From positions 1,015,501 to 1,079,500 of the forward strand of contig JAQFVV010006272.1 in assembly GCA_028023455.1 (NCBI GenBank): 64,000 nt of DNA, written 5' to 3'. Made by a program: the position numbers and the translations under genes. The notes beneath the pieces are model-generated. The model made no database searches and was not told the origin of the DNA. It saw only the letters and a program-made list of their open reading frames with translations. This stretch comes from Epiperipatus broadwayi (lineage: Eukaryota; Onychophora; Udeonychophora; Euonychophora; Peripatidae). Below are positions 11,701 to 22,910 of this stretch, piece by piece (position 1 is the stretch's first letter; every line of letters starts with the position of its first letter).

Positions 11701-14700
11701 ATATAATAATGACGATAAGATGAAATGATTAAAGAAAAAAGCCAAATGTTAATTAAAAGAATTTAAGTGCCAACTATAAAAAAAATCAACAAAATCTTAT
11801 ATGATAAAGTTAAAATACTCTTTTTTAAAACTTTTTCATTTTTACAATGTTGTTGTTACTCTTTTCTTATTAAAATTATTTTGAAACTCTGAAAACTGTT
11901 AATCACTTGGAACAATAAAAATAACAATGTCAATAACAAAGGCATTGTGAAATAAGAAAAAAAGTGTAAAAAAATGAATACAAGATATGGTACTTACAAA
12001 TCTTGTTTTCCTAACTTGGCAGTGATTTTTTTTGAAATTATAGTTCAGGAGCATACAATTATTTTTTTTTTTTTTTACAATTTTATTTTACCAAATGTGT
12101 TATTTGTTAAGTTTAAAAAAAAAAAAAAAAAATTATAAATTCCATCTAAAAGGTTTATTTCATTTTTTTATAACATGTGAGTGATGACATGGCTCCAAAT
12201 ACTGTCATAAATTATTTACTTTCAGCATCTTTATTTTCATGCTACCATTTTGGCAAAATGATGAAAGTTTGGGATCTTTCTTTGAAAGAATAGTATGCAC
12301 TGGAGTATTTCCAAAAGTGTTGAATCCTGCCCTCATAAAAATATGCATTCAGAGCCAGAATATATCAATTTATGTTCCTTATATTTCTTTATTTTTATAT
12401 TAATAAGTTGACTTAATACAAAAAAACATAGTAAATAAAGTGGAAATGTTTTAATTAATTTTTGCAGAAATTTTTATTTTTTTAAAATAACAAAAAAAAA
12501 TGTAAATATTAAATTCAACCACTTCTTGTCAGCCATTTTGTTTCAAATATTCATTTTGCCCCTGAAACTGTATAAGTAGAAAAAAATAGTTGCCAAGTTT
12601 GGGACACAGGATGTAAGTATCCAAAATTTTATCATGTCATGCCTATATAAAAATCCATATATTTTGTCAATCCTGCTTTTTTTTAATATTTCATTATATT
12701 ATAATAAATATTTATTCTTTCCAAATTAATTCTAATGTGTAATAAAATATTGTGGTATTTACATATTAGACCTGCTACCTGTGTCTGTGATAGCAGAATG
12801 CTGTATTTTTCTTCAGTGAATAGGGTGTCTGAAAAGTCAAAATTTTAATAGTATAAATTTGTACAGAAAAATAATAAACACATTATGATATTAAATAAAA
12901 ACAGATAGCTGTGACTTTTTAATACAATAGTCTAATATGTTATTTTTCTTTACAATGCATCTTATTATTTTGTGGTTGCTTCTTATATTTTCAATTGTCC
13001 TGTAGTTTTATTCACAGTTTAAAAAAAAAAACAAAAGCAAACTTTTAAATAGAAAAAAAGAAGAGAAACAATGCATTCAGTTATCACTTCCTCCAATGTA
13101 AATAGTCATTTATCCATGTACAGAATTCATGCATTTAAATAAAGTTTTTTTCTTAAAATTATATCAATATTGAAACCAATTTGTTACTAATAATTTAAAA
13201 TTAGCATTTGAAAGGAAATATTTTAAAGCTAGTCAATAATAAGATAACTTGTAGTAATTATCCTGGAATAAACTTCTTGTTAGAATTATCTTTTAGAAGG
13301 CAGTAAGTAATCTTGATAATTGACTACATCTAAAGTCCTCCATTTTAAATCATTTATTTATCATGCTGATGTGTACAAGAGAATTAGTTATTGTGAAAAT
13401 AACAAATAAATTGAATTATTTTGAAAGTTTTAGCTCAGTATAGAAATCAAAAAACGGAATGGGTTTTAGCCAAATAATTAGTATTTTTACCATATGGCTT
13501 TTTAACATAAGACTTTTAGAGTCATAAAACCGGTTTAAAAAAAAACATTAACATTCAGTTTTATAAATGCTTAAGAAATTTCTATAAAGAATCTCTTAAT
13601 ATAATGATTAATACAACTAGTTTAGACATTTCCCTTTCAAATGTTAGTTGACAAACTATTCTTGGGTAGGACAACAACCTCTAAAATGTTATCAACCGAA
13701 AACTGGTTTGGCTGCTTATTAAAGCCTCTTCTTCACTATTTTTCTTTGTGATAGAAAAGGATTTAACTCTGAAGACTATTTCCCCTTTTTTCATCTCACT
13801 CTCTTTATCTCTACAATATATATATATATATGAATCAGGAATATCATTTAATGTAAAATTAGTTTTAAATATAATTTTATCATAAAAAATGCAGATGCAT
13901 TTTATAATTAAAAGAAAATCAGAATTATAAAAAAAATAAAGGATATTTTTTATTAAAAAAAAAAGATATTAAAATCTAGCGACATTTTTTTTCTTATTTT
14001 CTGGCTACTTCAAAAATCTTTTGACTCATCCAGATTTTGCCCAAAGGTAATTCAAATTTCTGTACAAAGCTTTTTGCCAGTTTTAAAGAACTTCACCTTT
14101 AGGGAATAATTTAAAAAAAAAAAAAAAAGAACTGGAGATAAAAGCATACACTTGTTAGCCCTAAGATAGCACTGAGATTGGATATCTTCTACTATTTTGT
14201 TTAAAGGAAGAATTAAATTTATTTTTACAAACTTTAAAAGAGAGAGAGAAAACAACTTTTATAAAATAAACTACTACCATACTGATATTTTCTATAAATA
14301 TTACAATTTCAACATAATGAACTGTATATTTTTGAATAACTTCTTTATGCATAAATGTCAATTTATTTATTTATTTAAATCGTAATGATTATTCTTTCGC
14401 TTAATGCGTATATACCATACTTATACGCAAAGGCAATTTTGCTGAGATTACTCAGAAACAATGATATGCACATATATACATCCACCAGGTCTTCACATAA
14501 AACAAAATAAAAAAGCATTACTTACTAGGTTTGCTGAATGAGAAATAAAGATGGTTTTAACTACTTTATATTCTAGAGAAAACTAATACGCCCATTAACC
14601 AACGAATATTGAATATAGTCAAGTGGGCTATGTATCATCTTTAGGAAAAGAAAATTCTAAGATGGTTTGGAACACATACATACAAAAATCCCTAACATAT

Positions 14701-15189
14701 CCTGCTGGTAGATTCAAAGTTTACAGCATGGATCAATAAGCGGATGTACTACTACTATATAACGAAGGTTTGCACATATTTATTTATTTAAATTAATAAA
14801 ATCTAGTTTTAATAAATTATAAAATAAATTTTGAAAGAAATATACTGTGTATATTACACTATGTGAGGTCTTTTTTTTTTTTACTGCTTTAAATTTTCAC
14901 TTTTTATGACAAATTTCAAACTAAAATTTTTTTTATCGAACTGAGAACTGCTTACTATTATTAAAAATAAAAATTTGTTTACATTTGAAAAACTAATAAA
15001 TAAGTAATTTAAGCAATTTGATTTTAATTATTAAGTATAATACAATTTGATAATTAGGTGAGCAAACCAAATGTGCAAAATTTAATCCTATAGTTTTAGA
15101 ATAAAACATTGTTACAAATTAATTACCATCAAAAAAAGTTATAAATAATATATATTATAGTTAATTATGTTTATGAGATTTACTATCAT
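11701..15189. other. AT-rich intergenic sequence, simple repeats
   Basis: About 3.5 kb without a supportable gene. It contains T and A homopolymer runs facing each other near 12060-12130, an (AT)n run near 13819-13831 and a homopurine run near 14110. The short ORFs near 14052-14385 on both strands are overlapping low-complexity frames. A GGGTGTCTGAAAAGTC word at about 12825-12840 recalls mariner ends, but I find no partner. Confidence 0.5.
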
Positions 15190-16670
15190 TTTCAATCACT
15201 ATCAATCAACTGCAGGATGAAGATCTCCCTACGTTTTAATTCAGTTTTTCCATGTGTAATTTTTTCCCTCCACATTCACTAGTTAATTTCTTTACTTCAT
15301 CCATTCATAAGCATTTATTTTTATATAGCGCTATGTTTATAATTGGAATACATTAAAGATCAGCCTTTGCAAGCTATTGTGCATGCGCTTTTTTACGAGT
15401 GTTAATAATAAATAAATACTTTCATTCCCAACATGAGATATAGTATTTATGAAAGAACAAAATGAATCCACTTGTTCTTTCCAACCCAAATGCTTATATA
15501 TGGGCAAATCTTAAATACTGGAAATGAAAGCTCAGGATAAACCACTCCAGATAATTTCGTCGACGTCATTCATTCAGACATCGTAAACAGTAATTTAAAG
15601 TGAGTGGTTTATCCTCACGCTTTCATTTCCAGTATTTAACATTTGCCCATATATAAGCATTTGGGTTGGAAAAAACAAGTGGATTCATTTTGTTCTTTCA
15701 TAAATACTATATCTCGTGTTGGGAATGGAAGTATTCATTTATTATTAACACTCGTAAAAAAGCGCATGCACAATAGCTTGCAAAGGCTGATCTTTAATGT
15801 ATTCATCCATTCAACTAACATGTGGTCTCTTTCTAGATCTTGTAGAATCCCCTAGCATCTAAGTTAAAACTTCAGGACATATTGCAAGGTATGAAGATAG
15901 TAGTCTAAAAAATATGGAGCTCAACTCTATTTCGACCTTTTAATTCTTCCAATATGGAGATACTGTTCTCTCACAAATGCATTTTGTTTTGGATACCTTC
16001 TTGTTATTATTAATATATATCTCCTCATGTTTCATTGTGTGATTTGTAGTGTCTATAATGTTCTTCTATTAAGTATTCAAGTATCAGAATCATTAGTAAG
16101 AGCTAGTACAATGTACATAGTAAAAATCTTCCTTTTAAATCACTTAAGCATATATCCTTTTAATACTAAGTTATTTCTACTATAAAAACATTTCATCAAA
16201 ATTTAATTGTATAAATAATTTCATTCATAATGGTTCCAATTATATTAATAAACTGATCAGGCTATTTGAAATTATTAATATTTTCTAATTCATGATATCA
16301 ATGGTAGTGTTTTCATCTAAGACAATCCATTGAACATATCTGGAATCTTTTTAGTATTCATCTTTAGTTCTACTTTCTTACTTTCATCTGATAACTCTTG
16401 TAATATTTCCAGCTCTGGAACATTATTTACAAAATTAACATCATGAGCAAAATCTAGACGGCTTAAATAATATCTATTTACTTTTACTACCTTAGCTTTC
16501 TATTTTAATCTGCAAAATATTTCTTGGAAAACTGCTATTCAAAGATTTTGAAAATGCCATGTAACTTTTTCAACGTTAATAATATTAGGATTACCATGTC
16601 ATCTAATCACTGCTGTTGCCTTTCTTTTAATATTCTTTAGAATGTGACAGTATCCTGAGTCTATATCTTT
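15190..16670 (-). pseudogene. RTE-like non-LTR RT, downstream half
   Basis: Read from 16670 downward: GYCHILKNIKRKATAVIR (region before the palm), NRYYLSRLDFAHDVNFV at about 16480-16430 (palm; the catalytic DD site is degraded to HD), LQELSDESKKVELKMN with TKKIPDMF (the usual LSxESKKVGLKMNxxKTK), a thumb region in broken frames, RKRPHV near 15830, and, beyond the nested MITE, a 3' end near 15220 that recalls the YVQQWTD tail. The upstream half lies at 52098-52260, on the far side of the 35-kb Ty3 insertion; joining the two halves with one CTTT keeps the frame. Several frameshifts make it dead. Family naming follows remembered consensus. Confidence 0.75.
15306..15803. mobile_element. Hairpin MITE with ~200-bp arms
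   Basis: 15347-15547 and 15602-15803 are near-perfect inverted copies (only a few mismatches in 200 bp) around a 54-bp loop that contains GTCATTCATTCAGACAT. The left side has an extra ~40 bp (15306-15346) that matches, in reverse, the terminal AAATAAATGCTTA unit of the 8.2-8.7 kb copies. Similar words TTCATCCCATTCA and TTCATCCATTCA flank the two sides and may be a target duplication. It lies inside the RTE-like RT relic. A single strand would fold into one long hairpin. No coding capacity; the ORF at 15643-15855 is an arm sequence. Confidence 0.8.
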
Positions 16671-17364
16671 TGTAACAGGAAACCGGTTTGAGTCCTATTA
16701 GAAGTTTAAGGGATTAAATAAAGTAACTCAAACCAAGATAATTTTCTACAATAATAAAGAGTATAAATAGAAAAATCAGCAGAGCAGAGAGTTTTTTTGT
16801 TGTTGGAGCTTTTATGCTGATATTTTCACTGCCATACATAAATTGATATTGGAGATTTTTTACATATGATTTTGGAAGAAATATATATTTGCCAGCTAAC
16901 ATGAATACTTTGGGTTAAAGTCCTAAATGTGCTGGGCTTTTATCCCACTGCTCCATGAAGCTTCTACATGACCCTGTATCCGTCCAAAGCTAAAAAAATC
17001 CGCATCTGCCCATCTGTGTCTCTGCTAGTATCCAGATTCATCATTGTGCCATCGGAAATTTTAAAAGGCAAAGACATTCCTTCTGAACAATTTCTGTGGC
17101 CATAGTGTTTCCTGAGTTAGTTAGTTTATGAATCTGAATAATTTAATTTTCCCAGGGATCTAAAGGTAATACGTATGTTATTACAGACTTATAATCATGT
17201 ACATTCTCAATATTACATTTATAGACTGTAATTTCTTTATATTAAATCATACTAATAATATTAAAGATAAACTATTTAATATTTGTAATAACTAACCATT
17301 TTGTCTGTAGGAAAAAAAAGATCTTATATTCATTAAATATTTGATCACTATTATATATATATAT

Positions 17365-20300
17365 TCTAGCCTTTTATGAAACGTATCGGGCCCCTTTACC
17401 TATGTTGTGTAACCAAGTACACATCGAGCCCACCATGTTACGCCACAATCTACCCTCTCACCCTACGTGTAATTACGTGTATATGTGTACTCCACTTTCC
17501 CCAAAATAAATAATATAACATAGTGAAAATCGCCTCACCGGGTTCTAGCTCTAATAATTAATGAGATATTCAATTAAATGCTTTACTAGCTCAGGTTTCT
17601 TAAAGTTAACTTAGGTTCTGTTTTAGACTAACTCAAATAACTATTTCAGAATTCATGAGACTAGAAGTGGAAATAAGGGTGACAAAGTAGATTACATTGA
17701 GATAATATCCCATAGGATACCACCTCAATGGCATAAGAACACTATCCCCCCTTATACTACTATTACATATAATAACTACATAGTATTCTTATGACTTCTG
17801 CAACTTCTAATCACTAAGACTCATTTAACAATTAAAGTATTAATCTTTTATCTATAATAACAATAATAGTAATTATCTAGCTCAAATGAAATAATCTCAG
17901 GTTCTTAAATTTATTCAAGGTTAAATTAAAATAAGGTAGCAAAATATGATAAGGGATTTTGTGTCATAATTTACTACTCTGAAATTAGATTAATAATAAA
18001 ACAATAATAATAATAATAATCACAATCTTCATTGTTTAATCTAACTAGTACAGCTTTTCTTTTATCGCAAATTTATAACCGTAATAAATTAGTTAATAAT
18101 CTAATATCCTCCTTTTTTTTTATCTTTACGTAATAAAATAAATTAGTAAGTGGCAGTGTTTAGATAATCTGATAAATGAAGCAAGTGGCAACTAATAGCA
18201 TACAATTTAGCAAATTATTATGACAATGGATTTATGACCAGTAACGCAATGCAATTTTATAATTATTCAATTAAAAAAAAAAACATCAATAAATATTTAA
18301 GATTAAATATACTTCTCTATTTATATTTTGTGCAAACAATTATATACTTAGTTTAATGACGGTAAACATACCCTGTGAATTCATGCAATGATGTAGAGAA
18401 AACAAAACTCAGACACAAGTTTTAATAAACAAATTTTAGAATTTTATTAACAACAATCAAAATTAAGATAAAACAAACAAATCTATTTACATTTATTTAC
18501 AAGGGATATCCTCATTTTTCTTTACGCTACAATAGTTGAATTATACATTTTTAGATTTCTTTTATAGTTAATTTAAATTATTATACCTTTTATAAGTTAT
18601 TTATTTATTTCTCATTAGGTTTATTATATTACTTATTTTAACTATTTTATGGGTAATACTATTCTTTACCTTTTAATATTAAAGTTACCGTATTATAAAT
18701 TATATATGTGGATAAACATCATTTATAAACATTATAAATTTACAATCAATATGGTTTTTCCTCTTAAAAAAAATTACATTTTCTTGTAACTCTATATAAG
18801 TCACTCTGCATATTGTTCAAATATTATTACTACCTATAACGTTTGTTCTCTAATGCTCGTAAACTCTAATACATTTATTCCATAAGCCATACTCATGTAT
18901 AATGCCATAACACGGGTTTAATTATCACCTGTTTCAGTTTCACATATATTATAATTATCGAATGTTATTATATTCTTTAAATATGCAATACTTATATTTT
19001 TAAATATAATCAACAATAAGAAAACGTTAAATCATTTTTAATATTTTTGTATATTTCTATTTGGATATATTTTTATAAAATTATAGTTCATTTCTTTAAA
19101 AATTAAAATAATTCTCTGACTCCTTCCTTTCTTAGGATATCTGCATCTTTCTTTCAATAATCATAATCTACTCTTTGTTAATACTTAACTATTCTTATTT
19201 CAAATAACAGCATGACATACATTCTAAAATATCTATTGTTTCTTTTCAATAGACTTATCAAATAACGATGTAGTTGCAAGAAATACAGATAAAGATAGCG
19301 AAAGATGTATAGGATATTGGGAAGATAGATAGATAACTTATCAAAATATATACTTCAAAATGTATGGAACAGTGTGAATAGGTCCGACATTCATTGTCTA
19401 ATAACCCTGGCGATAAGCATGATGTGGCAGCTATTTATTCAGCTTTACCAAACATCTAATAAGATTCACAAGAAAGATAAAAATAACACTGTCCATGACA
19501 ACATGTGTAACAGTCATAGGGCTTTGTTAACTACGCTGATTACCATCTAAAACTACTTATTATTTCATTCCCTGTAGCATCCTAGTTTTTTAATACATCC
19601 TCTTGGTTTCCGAATCTCCACGTACTACCAAGTCACTACCCAAACTATCTCTCAAGATTTTTACTGTATCCAACATCGATAAAACTAACTACCTTTTAAA
19701 ACAATAAACAAAATTCACTAATATAAAACATTTCCCTATTCCATAAGAACAATTTGTCTTGCTTTATTACACTGTAGGTTCGACATCTACGTTTTATTAA
19801 AATAACACTTAAATATCCCAATCGGAAAAATTAACAGAAAATATGACATAACCATCGGTTATATTGAACTATATTAATAACACATAAAATGATTATCGTA
19901 TGCATATTTTTAAAAAATCTAATTACATCTCAAAGTGTTTTAGAGTGTTGTTTTTCAAAATGCGTTTTACAATAATTATAACAATAAAACTTTTGCATTA
20001 CATTCATTCGATTCACAGCTGATCTAAATAAATAAAACATACATTATATCATTAATAACCATAAAATGTACCAAAATAATCTTTACCTTCCTATTAGAGT
20101 TCGTAGTAGGTTTCTTTCTCCTCGAGCATCGCAAATATACAAAATTTCCACACACATACAATTTTATTTGAACATTCAAAATCAAAACATATTATTTTAT
20201 ATAATGTTATATTGCGAATTAATGTATTTGTTTCCCTATCGCTATCTAAAACTTAATGTTTAACTTAGATTAATAAAGAAAATAATTTAAACCATAATCA

Positions 20301-21869
20301 CATATTTTTCTGGCGGTAAATCTTGGTTAGTCCCCTAATATTTATTATTTCTTCTTTTGTCCGAATGTTCTCCTTTCTGATTATTAAAGTTTTAAATAAA
20401 TTAGTTCATTTAGTAAACTGTTTAGACGATCTTTAGTTTTAGTGTTTAATTCAAAATTATTAAAAAAAACATTTTATTTAGTTATCCCACGAAGCTTTTA
20501 ATGTTCGGGCGAATATTACCTCGGCGCGTTGATGCATCTTTATTTCTAGCTGAACTACAATTATCTAATAATTACGGTACCAATTGCGTTTTTCCATGGA
20601 TCCAATATTTTATATTTATTTCTCTGTAAAATATTTTTTTCTTCTTTAGGCAAGTGTTTTCCCTGGTAAATTTCACTTTCATTCATTATTAATTTATATA
20701 CAACATTTTCGATCTTTAACTATTTCTGGAGTATTTGCTCAAGTCATCTTAAAGAAAGCAATTCAAATTATTTCAATAATAAAAAATTCTTTTTGTCCAT
20801 TTATTCTTATACGAATAATACTTATTTTTATTTTCCATTATATTCATTAACTTTGCGCACAATGTCCTTTCATTAATTTTATACGCACGAAAGCAGTTTT
20901 CATAGTAATACGCTATACAAACTATATCAACGAATAACATTAACATTTTTGGAATATTATAAAATTTATAACTTGGTTTTAAGAATCTATCCATTTTTTA
21001 TTGAAAATTCAGATTATATTTTGATAGAATCCACTGGCAGGTTACTGTGGAGTTAGTGAAACATTATTATGAGAACTTTTTTTAAAATTTTATTCTTAGA
21101 TTCTCTTCGGAAGATTTTAAATTGTCAGTTAGTTTCTTTCAAAGATATTATTAAAGTTATAATAAAATTGACTAATAAATTGAAGAAAGAAAGAAATTTT
21201 AAAGAGCTTAAAATTTTACCTCTGCTCTGGAGTCAACACATTTTTGTTCTCCTAGTTTATACAATTAATTGGCGCGATTTTTGTTGTCTGCCAAGATCTA
21301 TCTTTTTATTGGTCACTCCCTACTTTGGTTTATAAACAATTTCTAAAGTTTTAAAATCGTGACGTAATAGACTTAAATATTAACCTATTATTATTTTTAA
21401 ATTAATTATTATCTATTACAATTTAATTACTTTTAAAATAATTTTGAAACAATAATTAATAAAGATGTATAATACTTATTTTTTATTATAATGTGTGACA
21501 ATTCCATCCAGTTCTATAATATACTATTTAAATATTTTAATTGTTAGTATTAATTTAAACTAGTGCTTATACATAAAATATTCCAGACAGTCACGTAGAC
21601 ATTTCCGGTGTTTAGTCTAGTTTTATCTGTATTAATAAATTTGCTACTTATATCATTTAAAATGATTATATAAAATTTTGAAAAATAATTTAGAAAAATA
21701 TAGAACTAGATGCAATCCTCACCATCACAATACTTATTATTAATTATACTACATTAATCTTTTACTACTTAATCATAGTTTATAATTTTAAATACTATAT
21801 AATATTAATTTTAAAATTTTTTAGTAATTGACCATTTATAACCATCATTGACCTATAGAAAAGGGCACA
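17365..21869 (-). repeat. Element A 3' LTR (left copy)
   Basis: 4505 bp. The plus-strand left end reads TCTAGCCTTTTATGAAACG; the right end reads AAAAGGGCACA, i.e. TGTGCCCTTTT on the minus strand. It has no convincing coding content. The small ORFs near 20066, 20773 and 21069 recur in the right copy (27755, 28453, 28736) but vary in length and are barely visible in the solo copy at 47-51.6 kb, so I treat them as chance frames. Confidence 0.9.
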
Positions 21870-21885
21870 ATAACCTCCTCCTTCG
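21870..21885 (-). promoter_or_regulatory. Polypurine tract of element A
   Basis: Minus strand CGAAGGAGGAGGTTAT sits directly before the LTR start TGTGCCC. This is the expected primer site for plus-strand DNA synthesis and fixes the element's orientation. Confidence 0.8.
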
Positions 21886-22057
21886 AATAAAAATTTTTAA
21901 ATTAATGTCCATTTCATTCATTGATATTCAATTTCTCTATCACGTACCATGATTGAATTCAACCTTATATCACTAAAATACAAATTGTACTGCTTTTAAT
22001 ACAAATTCAAATATTATTCAACTATTATACACAAAGTTTTATTTAATATCTAAAATT

Positions 22058-22228
22058 CTATACTTCTGATGGGTATGGGATCAAGCTTCTAGCATTGTAT
22101 GTCCCTTTCTCCCCCTCTGGTGTACTCAATATAAAAGCATTCTCCCCTACCTTGCTACAAATTTTATAGGGTCCCTCATATAGTTCAAGGAATTTCCTAA
22201 ACTGATTTCTTTGCAGGTTGCTAACATT
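22058..22228 (-). pseudogene. Integrase C-terminal tail relic in element A
   Basis: A 56-codon open stretch with no ATG, starting after an upstream stop. It reads NQFRKFLELYEGPYKICSKV, then GENAFILSTPE, and ends GTYNARSLIPYPSEV before a stop. The core (L/F-YEGPY-I near residue 20, then N-A-F-x-L, then YNxRSLxPY) is the C-terminal signature of Ty3/gypsy integrases after the catalytic core. The outer element has a related, broken version near 45755-45905 (NLYEGPFSII, NNAFL, YDAQSLKP). Nothing upstream codes for the rest of integrase, so the polyprotein has been deleted internally, leaving its last exon-like end. Its survival next to the polypurine tract may simply mean that this stretch contains cis-acting sequence. 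It is probably not translated. Confidence 0.8.
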
Positions 22229-22317
22229 TTAAAATTTTATATTTGTTCTGTAAAAAAAATAAGGTTATAATATATTATTAAATACACATCTTATTTAGGA
22301 CTTATTTGTCTTAATCA
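22229..22317. other. Deletion-junction spacer in element A
   Basis: Noncoding AT-rich bases between the end of the 177-codon frame and the integrase tail. The junction of the internal pol deletion must lie here or at its edges. Confidence 0.4.
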
Positions 22318-22851
22318 TTAGGTATTTTCTTTTCTAAATCTAAACTTTAATTCTCTCTCGCCTTCCTTAAGTCTCACCTTAGCTTTTCCTATCTTCTTTC
22401 CTTTATTAAGATTATTCTTAAGAAAATCTGTTATGAATTTCTCGTGCTTTAGACATTTAAGTCTTACTTTTATCTTGCTTAAATCTCTATTCCGATTAAA
22501 TTTTTCTCTTATAAATTCACTATTAGGTATCAAGTTTCTAATTCCTTGAAACAATATTTCTTTAGAAATATCAAATTGTAAATGAATATTTCTATCATTA
22601 ACACTACATTTAAATATCACCTCTTGCATTTTATTTTTAAATTTATTACTACTTTTATCAATAATTTTTGGTAACTCATGTTCCAACAACTTTAAATACT
22701 TTTGCTCTGAAGAGTTTGATTTTATCTTTGTAAATTTACCAAATCTTTTATCATCAATATAATATTTTTTAAAACTATTAAGTTGATCTATAGTTCTTTC
22801 ACCAATTAATCTTTCATAGGATTTACTCACTCCTATCATTTCATTAGTCAA
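22318..22851 (-). CDS. Basic conserved C-terminal domain of element A gag-like protein
   Basis: 177 codons. The first codon of the open stretch is TTG, and the first ATG is four codons later (22839), so it is not an obvious separate gene. The frame is open further upstream, to about 22915, where it meets the end of the 497-aa frame at an A8 run; one extra base there (or a -1 slip) would fuse the two. The product is Lys/Arg-rich, most so at its end (LKEGERELKFRFRKEN). The middle, around IIDKSSNKFKNKMQEVIFKC and on to ILFQGIRNLIPNSE, aligns with element B (ITSKKFKDKNKGIVSECVC; VLYAGSKHVIPSIE). So the domain is conserved between two element families. A nucleic-acid-binding role, in place of the absent zinc knuckle, is inference. 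I know no named family that fits. Confidence 0.65.
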   Translation of the reverse strand: MTNEMIGVSKSYERLIGERTIDQLNSFKKYYIDDKRFGKFTKIKSNSSEQKYLKLLEHELPKIIDKSSNKFKNKMQEVIFKCSVNDRNIHLQFDISKEILFQGIRNLIPNSEFIREKFNRNRDLSKIKVRLKCLKHEKFITDFLKNNLNKGKKIGKAKVRLKEGERELKFRFRKENT

Positions 22852-22910
22852 TTTAAAATACTCTTTGGGATTGTTCAGTATTCTTTTATATAATTCATTA
22901 CTACTATTAA

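Noticed and set aside
12825-12850. Mariner terminal repeat (GGGTGTCTGAAAAGTC)
   Set aside because: No inverted partner within several kb and no transposase remnant; a single 16-base word is not enough.
20066-21335. Small ORFs in the left A LTR that recur in the right LTR
   Set aside because: Recurrence follows from LTR identity. Lengths change between copies and the solo copy does not keep the frames.
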